Source: Chitinophagaceae bacterium
Lineage (GTDB): Bacteria > Bacteroidota > Bacteroidia > Chitinophagales > Chitinophagaceae
Direction of reading: 5' to 3'
DNA: 32,878 bases
Assembly: GCA_023251255.1 (NCBI GenBank)
Contig: JAHEZD010000017.1
Location: 45,138-78,015, forward strand
The notes below the pieces were generated by a model. The model did not search any database, was not told where the DNA came from, and saw only the letters and a program-made list of their open reading frames with translations. A program made the translations under genes and the position numbers. This document shows, one piece after another, positions 14,478 to 22,871 of this stretch (positions are counted from its first letter, which is position 1; each line of letters starts with the position of its first letter).

Positions 14478-16160
14478 ATGAAGATTTTCTTAGCACAACA
14501 GAATTATCATATCGGAAATTTTGAAAGCAACACCGCCAAAATCATCGCAGCCATTGAAGAAGCAAAGGCTCAAGGAGGGGATTTGATTATTTTTAGTGAA
14601 ATGAGCGTCTGCGGTTATCCTGCTAGGGATTTTGTGGAATTCGATGATTTCATCAACAAATGCTATGAAAGCATCGACCTCATTAAACAGCATGCCGATA
14701 CCATTGGCGTATTCATTGGCTCACCTGCCCGCAACCTTGTAAAAGAGGGAAAGGACCTTTTCAACGCAGCTTTCTTCCTCCATGAAAAAGAAGTAAAAGC
14801 AGAAATACATAAAACATTGCTCCCTACTTATGACGTATTTGATGAGTACCGCTACTTTGAGCCATCTTACGATTGGAACATAGTGGAGTTTAAGGGCAAG
14901 AAATTGGCTGTGACGATCTGTGAGGACATTTGGAACCTCGGCGACAACCCACTGTACAGAATTTGCCCCATGGATAAATTGATGGAACAGCAGCCTGATT
15001 TCATGGTTAACCTTTCAGCCAGTCCATTTGACTATAGGCATGATGAAGACCGGAAAAACATCATCAAGGAAAATGTACTCAAGTACAAGCTCCCCATGTT
15101 CTACTGCAATGCAGTTGGGAGCCAAACAGAAATTGTATTTGACGGGGCAAGCCTGATTTTTGATAAGGATGCCAATCTCTGCAAAGCACTGCCCATGTTT
15201 GAAGAAGCATTGGAATATGTGGAACTGAACGATGATGGAACCATCAATGCACCCATCATTGAAGCAGCCAATCGTTTTGTAAGTGATGCTGGCAAATCAT
15301 TGGTGCTGGAAGAAACACTGAACATACCACAGATACATGCAGCCTTGATTTGTGGTATCCGTGATTACTTCAACAAGATGGGCTTCAAAAAGGCCATCCT
15401 AGGTAGCAGTGGCGGCATAGACAGTGCAGTGGTGCTTTCATTGGCCTGCGAAGCTTTGGGCGCAAAAAATGTTAGGGCCATCTTAATGCCCTCCCCATAC
15501 TCAACAGAACACAGCATAAACGATGCTGTGCAATTGAGCCGGAACCTGCAAAATCCCTATGATATCATTCCTATTGACGAAGTCTACGAAGCCTTCCTTT
15601 CCACATTGCTGCCAATATTCAAAGGTCTCCCCTTTAGTTTGGCCGAAGAAAATATGCAGAGCCGCAGCCGTGGCAACCTATTGATGGCCATTGCCAATAA
15701 GTTTGAATACATCCTGCTCAATACCTCCAACAAAAGCGAATTAGCTACTGGCTATGGCACGCTGTATGGTGATATGGCTGGCGGCTTGGGAGTGCTCGGA
15801 GATTGTTATAAACTGCAAGTGTATGAACTGGCCAGGTACATTAACCGCAATAAGGAAATCATTCCGCAGCATATCATCAACAAAGCACCTAGTGCAGAGC
15901 TCAGGCCAGATCAAAAAGATAGCGACAGTTTACCCGTTTACAGCATCCTCGATAAAATGCTGTTCCAGTACATTGAACGAAGGTTGGGGCCCACTGAAAT
16001 AAAGGCACAGGGTTTTGATGCTGAATTAGTTGACAGGACCTTGAAGATGGTAAACAACAACGAGTACAAAAGGAATCAGTTCTGCCCCATCATCCGTGTA
16101 TCACCAAAAGCATTTGGCGTGGGCAGGAGGGTACCGATTGTGGGTAAGTATTTAAGCTGA
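14478..16160 (+). CDS. nadE: Glutamine-hydrolysing NAD+ synthetase
   Basis: A 560-residue enzyme that amidates deamido-NAD+ with ATP in the last step of NAD+ biosynthesis, using ammonia released from glutamine. The N-terminal nitrilase-type glutaminase domain (residues 1-260) has the triad E41 (IFSEMSVCGYP), K112 (EIHKTLLPTYD) and C148 (AVTICEDIW). The C-terminal synthetase domain (about 280-560) starts with a PP-loop, SGGIDS at 311-316, and carries LNTSNKSELATGYGTLYGDM for nucleotide binding. The start ATG 14478 begins directly with the first strand of the nitrilase fold. The two domains are fused in the usual order. Upstream lies divergent gldB; downstream is a hairpin shared with the convergent usp gene. 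Confidence 0.96.
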   Translation: MKIFLAQQNYHIGNFESNTAKIIAAIEEAKAQGGDLIIFSEMSVCGYPARDFVEFDDFINKCYESIDLIKQHADTIGVFIGSPARNLVKEGKDLFNAAFFLHEKEVKAEIHKTLLPTYDVFDEYRYFEPSYDWNIVEFKGKKLAVTICEDIWNLGDNPLYRICPMDKLMEQQPDFMVNLSASPFDYRHDEDRKNIIKENVLKYKLPMFYCNAVGSQTEIVFDGASLIFDKDANLCKALPMFEEALEYVELNDDGTINAPIIEAANRFVSDAGKSLVLEETLNIPQIHAALICGIRDYFNKMGFKKAILGSSGGIDSAVVLSLACEALGAKNVRAILMPSPYSTEHSINDAVQLSRNLQNPYDIIPIDEVYEAFLSTLLPIFKGLPFSLAEENMQSRSRGNLLMAIANKFEYILLNTSNKSELATGYGTLYGDMAGGLGVLGDCYKLQVYELARYINRNKEIIPQHIINKAPSAELRPDQKDSDSLPVYSILDKMLFQYIERRLGPTEIKAQGFDAELVDRTLKMVNNNEYKRNQFCPIIRVSPKAFGVGRRVPIVGKYLS

Positions 16161-16330
16161 TGGGAATCTTGGGAGCCCACATGAACCATATAGAAGTTCA
16201 TACAACCAATACTGGCCAATTTGATGGCAGCCTTAATCCAGCATTCTTTCCCTTTTCCTTGTGAAACACAAATAAACAAAGCTGCCCTTACTTAACAGCA
16301 TAGAAGCCATTATTGTCCGTAGTAAATCCT

Positions 16331-16377
16331 ATAGCAAACCTACTTGCGCTTTAATAAAGAACAGGTAGGTTTGCTAT
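16331..16377. terminator. Hairpin between convergent nadE and usp genes
   Basis: The 13-base arms atagcaaacctac (16331-16343) and gtaggtttgctat (16365-16377) are perfectly complementary. The 21-base loop contains a smaller cttt/aaag stem. The position between convergent genes fits a bidirectional terminator, but there is no T-run. Confidence 0.6.
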
Positions 16378-16408
16378 TGAACCGTCTCGCAAGAATTTCT
16401 TGGAAACC

Positions 16409-17242
16409 TTAATCATGAATTACCACCAAAGGGATATGGCTATGGAATGCCAAGGCTTTTGTATGGCTTTTATGGAACAGGGAATCGAGTATACCATGTT
16501 TTTTAGGCAGTACAATAACAATGTCAATTTCATTGGCTATAGCAAAACTGTCCACACCTTCTGCAAAGTTACCGCAGCTCACAAAATGGTATTGGGGGTT
16601 GAACTGTCCAAGCAAGGTTTCCAATGGCACAGTTTCGAAAACAGCTTCATTAGAATGTGTTTTATCTGCTTTTTCCACATGTAGTACATGTAGTTCCGCC
16701 CTTGAATCTTTCAGGAAGGAAGCAATAGCATCAGTTGGCAAACTGCTACTTACGTCCTTGAAATCACAAGTAAGCAATACCTTTTTAATGGAAGTGAACG
16801 AAGCGTTTGCCGGAACAATGATTACTGGTACTTTGGTATGCTTAGCTACCGAGATGGTATTGCTACCTATAAATGTTTCCTCAATGCCAGAAGCACCGGT
16901 GATACCCATTACAATCAAATCAGCTTCTACATCCTTGCACACATCATCAATGCCACCCACCAAAAAATTGAACACACTTAAAGTGTCAATTTCAACTCCT
17001 TCAATGTCCAATCCCTCCAGTTCCTCCTTTTGTGCTTCCAGTCCATTCTTGCTTACTTGTTGGTAGGTATCAAAATCAATCAGGGCCACAGTAGAAGCCA
17101 TGGCATCCCCTATAACTGGTGTTTGGTAAGCATTGTAAAGCACAAGCTTCCCTGCACCTAATTGTTTCGCCAACAAAAGGCCATACCTGGCCGCATTGTA
17201 TGCCGTATTCGAAAAATCTGTAGGAACTAAAATAGTATTCAT
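16409..17242 (-). CDS. Universal stress protein with two USP domains
   Basis: A 277-residue cytoplasmic protein made of two USP folds (about 1-145 and 150-277). The first has the starting MNTILVPTDFSNTA and the ATP-binding pattern G113-x2-G116-x9-G126-S127 followed by VPVIIVP. The second begins IKKVLLTCDF and ends VVIHD, but its G-x2-G-x9-G-S loop is replaced by PKKHGILDSLFHKSH, so only the first domain should bind nucleotide. Tandem USPs of this type are frequent in Bacteroidota and are linked to stress, stationary phase or low oxygen. The target is unknown. It lies 133 bases downstream of the thiolase gene on the same strand and may be separately transcribed. Confidence 0.9.
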   Translation of the reverse strand: MNTILVPTDFSNTAYNAARYGLLLAKQLGAGKLVLYNAYQTPVIGDAMASTVALIDFDTYQQVSKNGLEAQKEELEGLDIEGVEIDTLSVFNFLVGGIDDVCKDVEADLIVMGITGASGIEETFIGSNTISVAKHTKVPVIIVPANASFTSIKKVLLTCDFKDVSSSLPTDAIASFLKDSRAELHVLHVEKADKTHSNEAVFETVPLETLLGQFNPQYHFVSCGNFAEGVDSFAIANEIDIVIVLPKKHGILDSLFHKSHTKALAFHSHIPLVVIHD

Positions 17243-17375
17243 GAATGAGGTTTTATGGTACGAATGTACAAACTACCATGTCACAAAAACAAGGATAAAC
17301 ATGACTGAGGAAAAATAGACAATGCACAAATGGCCGGCCAACTTGGCAAGTTATTTTTTATCTTCAAATAAGAAA

Positions 17376-18551
17376 TTACAAATTCTCGATAATCCCTGCA
17401 ATACCCTGCCCACCACCAACACAGGCACTCACCATGCCATACTTCTTGTTAAGGCGCTTCATGTCGTTCAGCACCTGAATGGTTAGCTTTGCGCCAGTAC
17501 AGCCTAACGGATGGCCCAAAGCAATGGCACCACCATTGATGTTCACAATATCCTGGTCCAATCCCAGCTCACGGATCACGGCCAATGATTGGGAAGCAAA
17601 AGCCTCATTCAGTTCTATCAAATCAATAGCTGCTAGGTTCATGTTTGCTTGCTTCAATACTTTCGGGATGGCAGCTACAGGCCCTATGCCCATGATCCGT
17701 GGATGTACACCTGCACTGGCACAGTTCACCAAACGGCCAATAGGCTTCAGTCCAAGTTCATTCACCATTCTTTCGCTCATGACTACCACAAAAGCTGCGC
17801 CATCGCTCGTCTGCGAACTATTGCCAGCAGTAACGCTTCCACCTTGTGCAAAAGCTGGTTTCAATTTTGCAAGGCCTTCAATGGTAGTATCCGCACGCAG
17901 GCCTTCATCAGTGTCAACAACATAATTCCTTGTTGCTTTTTTGCCCTTCTCGTTCAGGTAAACTTCTTCTACGTTAATAGGTAGAATACCAGATTTAAAA
18001 TATCCTTCATTAATGGCCATGGCAGCCTTCTTATGTGAGTTGGCAGCAAAAGCATCTTGGTCTTCCCGGCTTACCTTGAATTCCTTCGCAACAGCTTCAG
18101 CCGTTAGCCCCATGCTCAGATAATAATCAGGTTCATCTTTCGCAATCGCATAGGATGGAACAGTTTTCCAACCTGCTGTCGGCACCAAGCTCATGCTCTC
18201 TGTGCCACCAGCAATAATGCATTCGGCCATGCCTGTCCTGATTTTTGCAGTAGCCATGGCAATACTCTCCAATCCACTGGCACAGTACCTGTTAATGGTT
18301 ATACCAGGCACTTCAATACCCAACGCCTTAGCAGCAATGAGCCTCCCGAACTGCAGTCCCTGTTCCGCCTCCGGCACAGCATTGCCCACAATCACATCAT
18401 CTATACGTTTGTAATCCAATTGGGGAATGGTGGCCATTACACCTTTGATTACTTCAACTGCCAAATCATCTGGGCGGTAAAAACGGAAACCACCTTTTTT
18501 GCTTTTGGCAACTGCAGTCCTGTAACCTGCTACTATATATGCTTCTTGCAT
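17376..18551 (-). CDS. Acetyl-CoA acyltransferase / acetyltransferase (thiolase)
   Basis: A 391-residue thiolase starting at ATG 18551 (MQEAYIVAGYRTAVAKSKKG). An in-frame TTG at 18599 would add 16 residues with no family support. The catalytic set is complete: C90 in NRYCASGLES, H347 in ALGHPLGCTGA, and C377 in SACVGGGQG. It cleaves 3-ketoacyl-CoA with CoA (beta-oxidation) or runs the reverse condensation of acetyl-CoA. The CASG and GGGQG patterns fit FadA-like enzymes, but substrate length cannot be read from sequence. No fadB or acyl-CoA dehydrogenase gene is adjacent. It lies 113 bases after crtZ on the same strand. A role supplying precursor to the isoprenoid cluster is unlikely, because most Bacteroidota use the MEP pathway. 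Confidence 0.93.
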   Translation of the reverse strand: MQEAYIVAGYRTAVAKSKKGGFRFYRPDDLAVEVIKGVMATIPQLDYKRIDDVIVGNAVPEAEQGLQFGRLIAAKALGIEVPGITINRYCASGLESIAMATAKIRTGMAECIIAGGTESMSLVPTAGWKTVPSYAIAKDEPDYYLSMGLTAEAVAKEFKVSREDQDAFAANSHKKAAMAINEGYFKSGILPINVEEVYLNEKGKKATRNYVVDTDEGLRADTTIEGLAKLKPAFAQGGSVTAGNSSQTSDGAAFVVVMSERMVNELGLKPIGRLVNCASAGVHPRIMGIGPVAAIPKVLKQANMNLAAIDLIELNEAFASQSLAVIRELGLDQDIVNINGGAIALGHPLGCTGAKLTIQVLNDMKRLNKKYGMVSACVGGGQGIAGIIENL

Positions 18552-18664
18552 GGCAATGAAATTTTGAGTACCAAAAATAACAAAAAGTTGTTTATGCAAC
18601 TATTTTTTATGAAGCAGTTTTAGAATGGGAAATCATTGAACGGCTAAGCTGAAGCAATGGAAAA

Positions 18665-19144
18665 TTATTGGGTCCTATGTACCTGTTCTTTATCCTGCAC
18701 CACTTTGCGATGGTATCTTTTTGAAACGAGGAGCATCCCAAAACTCTCCCCTTCTTCTTTATCCAAATGCTTATGGTGCATTTTATGTGCCCAACGTATG
18801 GCTTTGATGTAACGGTTATTGCTTCTTGTAAACCATTTGATACGTTGGTGGATGATTACTTCATGTACCATGAAATAAGCAAGTCCATATAACGCAATAC
18901 CAAAGCCAACACCTGCAGCCATATAATTATGGTGCTGCAGGCCCAACATGATACACAACCAACTGGGAATAGCAAATATGAGGAAGAAGGCGTCATTTTT
19001 CTCCAGCACATGGCCTGCTGGCTGGTGGTGGTCCTTGTGCAGGTACCACAAGAAACCATGCATTACATACTTATGGGTAAGCCATGTAATCCCTTCCATT
19101 AAACAGAAAGTCAGTATTGAAACGATGATGATTGTTAACATCAT
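18665..19144 (-). CDS. crtZ: CrtZ-like beta-carotene ring hydroxylase
   Basis: A 159-residue integral membrane di-iron hydroxylase that adds 3-hydroxyl groups to beta-rings of carotenoids. The histidine motifs are H24-x4-H29 (HKYVMH), H36-x2-H39-H40 (HKDHH), H94 in FMVHEVIIHQR and H120-x2-H123-H124 (HKMHHKH), on three to four hydrophobic helices. The start ATG 19144 overlaps the TGA of the upstream gene as ATGA, showing translational coupling. A longer frame starting inside the upstream gene is ignored. It is the last gene of the carotenoid cluster. A substrate with a beta-ring is implied, although no cyclase gene is visible nearby. Confidence 0.88.
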   Translation of the reverse strand: MMLTIIIVSILTFCLMEGITWLTHKYVMHGFLWYLHKDHHQPAGHVLEKNDAFFLIFAIPSWLCIMLGLQHHNYMAAGVGFGIALYGLAYFMVHEVIIHQRIKWFTRSNNRYIKAIRWAHKMHHKHLDKEEGESFGMLLVSKRYHRKVVQDKEQVHRTQ

Positions 19145-19824
19145 AGTACAGTTCTCAACGCCATAAAAAACAACAACTGGATGATAAACAAATGTACTGC
19201 GAAAGGGTTGGCCTTGTTGAATTTCAGCAGTCTGAACAATATTAGCACAACCGCACTGATAACAAACCAGCAAACATAATTATAGAAAGGCACTTCATGA
19301 CTGCTCCATTGCCAGAAACCCAATCTTATGGCAACTGGCTCCATCACGTAATCAAAAAATACAGCCAGTAAAGCACCATCCACAATCAAAGAAAGTGGCT
19401 TGACCCAAGAAGGGAACTTAGAATTAACTTCATCTGGTTTTTTTGTGGCCCAAAGATGTATTTGGTGCATGGTACTTCCACTACAAAAAGCCGTAACAAA
19501 CCATTGAATACCTATCAAATAAGGAACGCCCCCCGTTTTTGCACCCATTAAGTTGCCATAAGAATAACTGCCAAAAAGCTGACCAGTATTTACGCCTATG
19601 ATTTCTGTTAACATACCAATAGCAAAAGCAGCAACCAAGAACAAAAAGAAAGCAATATTTTTTTGCGGCTGTGTGTAAACGAGCAAAGCGGCCATCAACA
19701 AAAGGTTCAATGATGTATGCTGAACAAACCAATCCTTATAGGGAGAAAACAAAATTCCGATAGCCCCACTTACATGGAACAACAAAGCAATGAAGAGAGC
19801 AATATTGTTTTTGGTCTGGAACAA
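19141..19824 (-). CDS. cruF: CruF-like carotenoid 1,2-hydratase (DUF422 membrane protein)
   Basis: A 227-residue protein with about seven hydrophobic helices. It carries the family motifs TEIIGVNTGQLFGSYSYG (residues 73-90), GVPYLIGIQW (99-108) and FFDYVMEPVAIRLGFWQW (156-173). These belong to the carotenoid-biosynthesis DUF422/CruF family, which adds water across the 1,2 double bond of a linear psi-end. They do not fit the CrtYcd lycopene cyclases. The start is unusual: the gene opens with TTG at 19824, one base after the upstream stop codon. The next ATG is at residue 44, inside the fold, and would delete the first helix. Its 3' end overlaps crtZ by four bases. Function as hydratase is inferred from family and neighbours. 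Confidence 0.8.
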   Translation of the reverse strand: MFQTKNNIALFIALLFHVSGAIGILFSPYKDWFVQHTSLNLLLMAALLVYTQPQKNIAFFLFLVAAFAIGMLTEIIGVNTGQLFGSYSYGNLMGAKTGGVPYLIGIQWFVTAFCSGSTMHQIHLWATKKPDEVNSKFPSWVKPLSLIVDGALLAVFFDYVMEPVAIRLGFWQWSSHEVPFYNYVCWFVISAVVLILFRLLKFNKANPFAVHLFIIQLLFFMALRTVL

Positions 19825-19825
19825 A

Positions 19826-21349
19826 CTAATGGCGCTTCTTTCTTGAAAAATCCTTCCCCACCATCTCAGTCATGATTTTTGCACTTTGCAAACATAAAGG
19901 TATGCCACCTCCAGGGTGAACACTTCCTCCAACAAAATACAATCCTTTAATGCTATTGGTAAAGTTTGGATGGCGTAGGAATGCCGCCAATTTTGAATTT
20001 GACGAGGCCCCATACAAAGACCCCATATAAGAAGCAGTCCTGTTCTCAATCAATACCGGGTCCAAAACCTCTTCCACTTCAATCAAGGGCTCAATATCCA
20101 CCCGAAGGATACGGCTCACTTTCTGGATGACTGCTTGTCGGTATTGCTGCTTGAAAGCTTCCCAATCCTGACCGCCATTTGCTGGCGCATTCACCATTAC
20201 AAACCAGTTCTCCTTTCCTTCAGGGGCTAAGATACCGGGTTCACATTTGGAAGTAATATTAATATATACTGTTGGGTCCCGATAGCAGGTTTTCATTCTG
20301 AACAAAGCATCGAATTCGGCTTTATAGTCATTGCTGAACAGGATATTGTGCAGGCCCAGTTCAGGAAAGTTCTTCTTGATACCCCAATAAAAAACCAAGG
20401 CGCTACTGCTGCGTTCCTGCTTGGCTATTTTTTTGCTTTTTCGCCCATCATTGAGCAATTGCTTATAAGTAAAATACACATCCAAATTGCTGACAACAAC
20501 ATTCGCATAATGGTTTTCATTATTGGCCACAACACCCTTCACTTCATTGTTGTGACGGATAACCCGTTGAACAGGTGTACCAAAATGAAATGTCACTCCC
20601 TTGTTCAAGGCCAATTTGTACAAAGCATTGGTAATGCTGATCATACCACCAGCGGGAAAAAATGTTCCCTCATTGTGCTCCAAATGTGAAATCAAATTCA
20701 ACATGGAAGGAGCCTGGTAAGGATTGCTTCCATTATAAGTAGCATAGCGATTGAAAAATTGTACAGTCTTGGCATTGCTGAAGCGCTTTTCGTTTACTGA
20801 ATGCATTGTTTTAAACAGGTACTTCGCTTTAGAAGCCTTGAAGGCAGCAATAATATTTGCTTTGACAAGCGTTGCACATTTATGCAATGAATGGTTCACA
20901 AACACTTTACCAATACTGTCGTAAATCCTTCCATTTTCATATAGGTACTGCAGTACATTATTTTCATCTTCCCCAAGCTTTTCTTTGATCTCAATGGCAA
21001 ATCGGGAAACATCCGTAAAAGCATTTACTACAGTTCCATCTTCATAAAAATAGTTGAAAGCTATTGGCAGTGAACGATAGTTGAAATAATCCTCAATCGG
21101 CTCGTTGGCAAGTTTAAATAATGCTTCGATATATTGCGGCTGGGTAAACAAACTTGGGCCTGCATCAAATTGGTAGCCATTCATTTCAAAGTGTGAGAGC
21201 TTGCCGCCAGGATAGTCATTCTTTTCAAATACGTGCACTTCAAATCCCTGCACAGCAAGCCTGATTGCAGATGCCAACCCTGCAACGCCACTACCAATAA
21301 CAATTGCTTGGGGAGTACTCACTTGGCTTGTGCTTTGGCTTTCCACCAT
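19826..21349 (-). CDS. crtD: CrtD-like carotenoid desaturase (second CrtI paralogue)
   Basis: A 507-residue FAD-dependent oxidoreductase of the phytoene desaturase superfamily. The dinucleotide-binding fold is at residues 15-48 (AIVIGSGVAGLASAIRLA, then EKNDYPGGKL), and the C-terminal flavin motif is GLYFVGGSVHPGGGIPLCLQ. The GGSVHPGGGIP form is typical of CrtD-type 3,4-desaturases and differs from the GQLTVPGPGVPP form of the crtI product in the same cluster. With the CruF-like hydratase next to it, a 1-hydroxycarotenoid 3,4-desaturase is the best guess. The ATG at 21349 lies 31 bases inside the end of idi; no later start precedes the FAD motif, so the overlap appears real. Its stop codon sits one base before the cruF start. 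Confidence 0.87.
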   Translation of the reverse strand: MVESQSTSQVSTPQAIVIGSGVAGLASAIRLAVQGFEVHVFEKNDYPGGKLSHFEMNGYQFDAGPSLFTQPQYIEALFKLANEPIEDYFNYRSLPIAFNYFYEDGTVVNAFTDVSRFAIEIKEKLGEDENNVLQYLYENGRIYDSIGKVFVNHSLHKCATLVKANIIAAFKASKAKYLFKTMHSVNEKRFSNAKTVQFFNRYATYNGSNPYQAPSMLNLISHLEHNEGTFFPAGGMISITNALYKLALNKGVTFHFGTPVQRVIRHNNEVKGVVANNENHYANVVVSNLDVYFTYKQLLNDGRKSKKIAKQERSSSALVFYWGIKKNFPELGLHNILFSNDYKAEFDALFRMKTCYRDPTVYINITSKCEPGILAPEGKENWFVMVNAPANGGQDWEAFKQQYRQAVIQKVSRILRVDIEPLIEVEEVLDPVLIENRTASYMGSLYGASSNSKLAAFLRHPNFTNSIKGLYFVGGSVHPGGGIPLCLQSAKIMTEMVGKDFSRKKRH

Positions 21350-21846
21350 TCATTGACTTTAGGGAAAGCAATTAAAAACCAAGGCGTATAAAAATGGCTG
21401 CGGTTGGTTACCGATTCCAGAATCCTGTTCATGGGTGCCCACGTAAACTCTTCTACTTCATTATAATCTGGATCAACTTCGCCATCATGGTAACCAACAA
21501 AAACATGGTCAAATTCATGTTCCGTCAACCCATTATCAAGTGCTGCTTTATAAGTAAAATCAAATACCTTTTCAAGGGAGGTCTCAATACCCATTTCCTC
21601 CTTCAACCGCCTTCTGGCTGCATCAATCGTTAACTCCTTCTCCCTTGGATGGCTGCAGCATGCATTGGTCCACAATCCGCCACAGTGGTATTTTTTTAGG
21701 GACCGTTGATGGAGCAACATATCGCCCTTGCTATTAAAAATAAAAACACTGAATGCCCTGTGCAACAAAGCCCTTTGGTGCGCTTCAATTTTTTCCATGA
21801 AGCCAATTTCGTTGTCCCGTTCGTCCACCAAAATAACCTGTTCCAT
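21319..21846 (-). CDS. idi: Isopentenyl-diphosphate delta-isomerase, type 1
   Basis: A 175-residue Nudix-fold enzyme interconverting IPP and DMAPP, the starter units of carotenoids. The active-site cysteine is C64 in WTNACCSHP, and the essential glutamate is in TEHEFDHVF (E111). The Nudix-like helix DAARRRLKEEMGIE spans residues 75-88. FNSKGDMLLHQRSLKKYHCG and VEEFTWAPMNRI are further family features. It lies between crtB (73-base gap) and crtD (31-base overlap). This places supply of prenyl precursor under the same control as pigment genes. An idi gene fits an MEP-pathway organism that tunes the IPP:DMAPP ratio. Confidence 0.95.
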   Translation of the reverse strand: MEQVILVDERDNEIGFMEKIEAHQRALLHRAFSVFIFNSKGDMLLHQRSLKKYHCGGLWTNACCSHPREKELTIDAARRRLKEEMGIETSLEKVFDFTYKAALDNGLTEHEFDHVFVGYHDGEVDPDYNEVEEFTWAPMNRILESVTNRSHFYTPWFLIAFPKVNEWWKAKAQAK

Positions 21847-21919
21847 TAGAGTAAGAGTGTTTAAGTCGAAAATAGGGGAAAGAACAATTGGTTGAACAAG
21901 TTTTCGGCAAGGGGCAACC

Positions 21920-22762
21920 TCAAAGCAGGTTAAATTGACTTCTTATTCCCGCTTTCGTCAATATGAAGAACTTGCTATACTCTGGTATACGTACCCTTTG
22001 CTCCAAAACCTTCTTGGCTTCTATCCTTTTTATTTTCCTGAACAGGGAGAGGTAATATTTATATGCCACATAAACACCAAACCTTGCCTTGAGTGGCAAC
22101 TGGAGGATGCCATTGTATGCATCATTAAACTCCTTTTGTATATCATTTTCAATGGCCACCTTATCAGTACTGGAAAAATTGTTGAAATCACAATTGGGAA
22201 AATACATTCTTTTCAATCCTTCAAAATCTGCCTTCACATCGCGTAGGAAGTTTACTTTTTGAAAAGCTGCACCCAAGCTTCTTGCAGATAGCTTCAATTG
22301 CTGGTACAATTCCTTGTCCCCATCACAAAAAACATAAAGGCACATTAAACCCACTACTTCAGCACTACCATAGATGTATTCTCCATATCCAGCTTTATCA
22401 TAGTTGCTTCTGCTTAAGTCCATTTCCATACTGTACAAAAAAGCATCTATCAAATGCTTGTCAATTTTATACGCATTCACAGTAAGTTGAAAGCTCTGCA
22501 ATATGGGGTTCAGGCTGATACCACGCTCAATGGCCGTATAGGTCTGCTGTTTGAATTCGTTTAATAGGGCAGCTTTGTCATGCTCATGGAACGTATCAAC
22601 AATTTCATCGGCAAAACGTACAAAACCATAAATATTATGGATTGGCTGACGTAAATCTTTATGCAGCAATTTAATGGCAGATGAAAAACTTGTACTGTAT
22701 TTCTCAGTCGTGTTCCTGCTGCAATCCTGGCTCACTTCATGAAAGAGACCAATATTTGTCAT
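21920..22762 (-). CDS. crtB: Phytoene synthase
   Basis: A 280-residue head-to-head prenyl synthase that condenses two geranylgeranyl diphosphates into 15-cis-phytoene. Both aspartate-rich metal sites are present: D52-E-I-V-D56 (FVRFADEIVDTF) and N171-F-L-R-D175-V-K-A-D179. TTEKYSTSFSSAI (residues 18-30) and GAAFQKVNFLRD are also typical. Family relatives include squalene synthases and dehydrosqualene synthases, but the adjacent crtI and crtD favour phytoene. It lies 109 bases after crtI and 73 bases before idi on the same strand. No crtE (geranylgeranyl diphosphate synthase) is visible in the window, so the substrate comes from a gene elsewhere. Confidence 0.93.
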   Translation of the reverse strand: MTNIGLFHEVSQDCSRNTTEKYSTSFSSAIKLLHKDLRQPIHNIYGFVRFADEIVDTFHEHDKAALLNEFKQQTYTAIERGISLNPILQSFQLTVNAYKIDKHLIDAFLYSMEMDLSRSNYDKAGYGEYIYGSAEVVGLMCLYVFCDGDKELYQQLKLSARSLGAAFQKVNFLRDVKADFEGLKRMYFPNCDFNNFSSTDKVAIENDIQKEFNDAYNGILQLPLKARFGVYVAYKYYLSLFRKIKRIEAKKVLEQRVRIPEYSKFFILTKAGIRSQFNLL

Positions 22763-22871
22763 GCGTTAAGAATTTTCTTGTTACCAACAGTTGAAAATAT
22801 TGAATTTTAGTGTGCCTCACGCTAAAATCCCCATCCCATTGCAACACATCAAGACAAGAAAATGTGAATAA

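Noticed and set aside
19141-19824. Reading the DUF422-type protein as the missing lycopene cyclase
   Set aside because: The visible motifs (TEIIGVNTGQLFG, DYVMEPVAIRLGFWQW) are of the CruF/DUF422 family, and the CrtYcd repeat pattern is not seen. A cyclase function cannot be excluded but is not supported.
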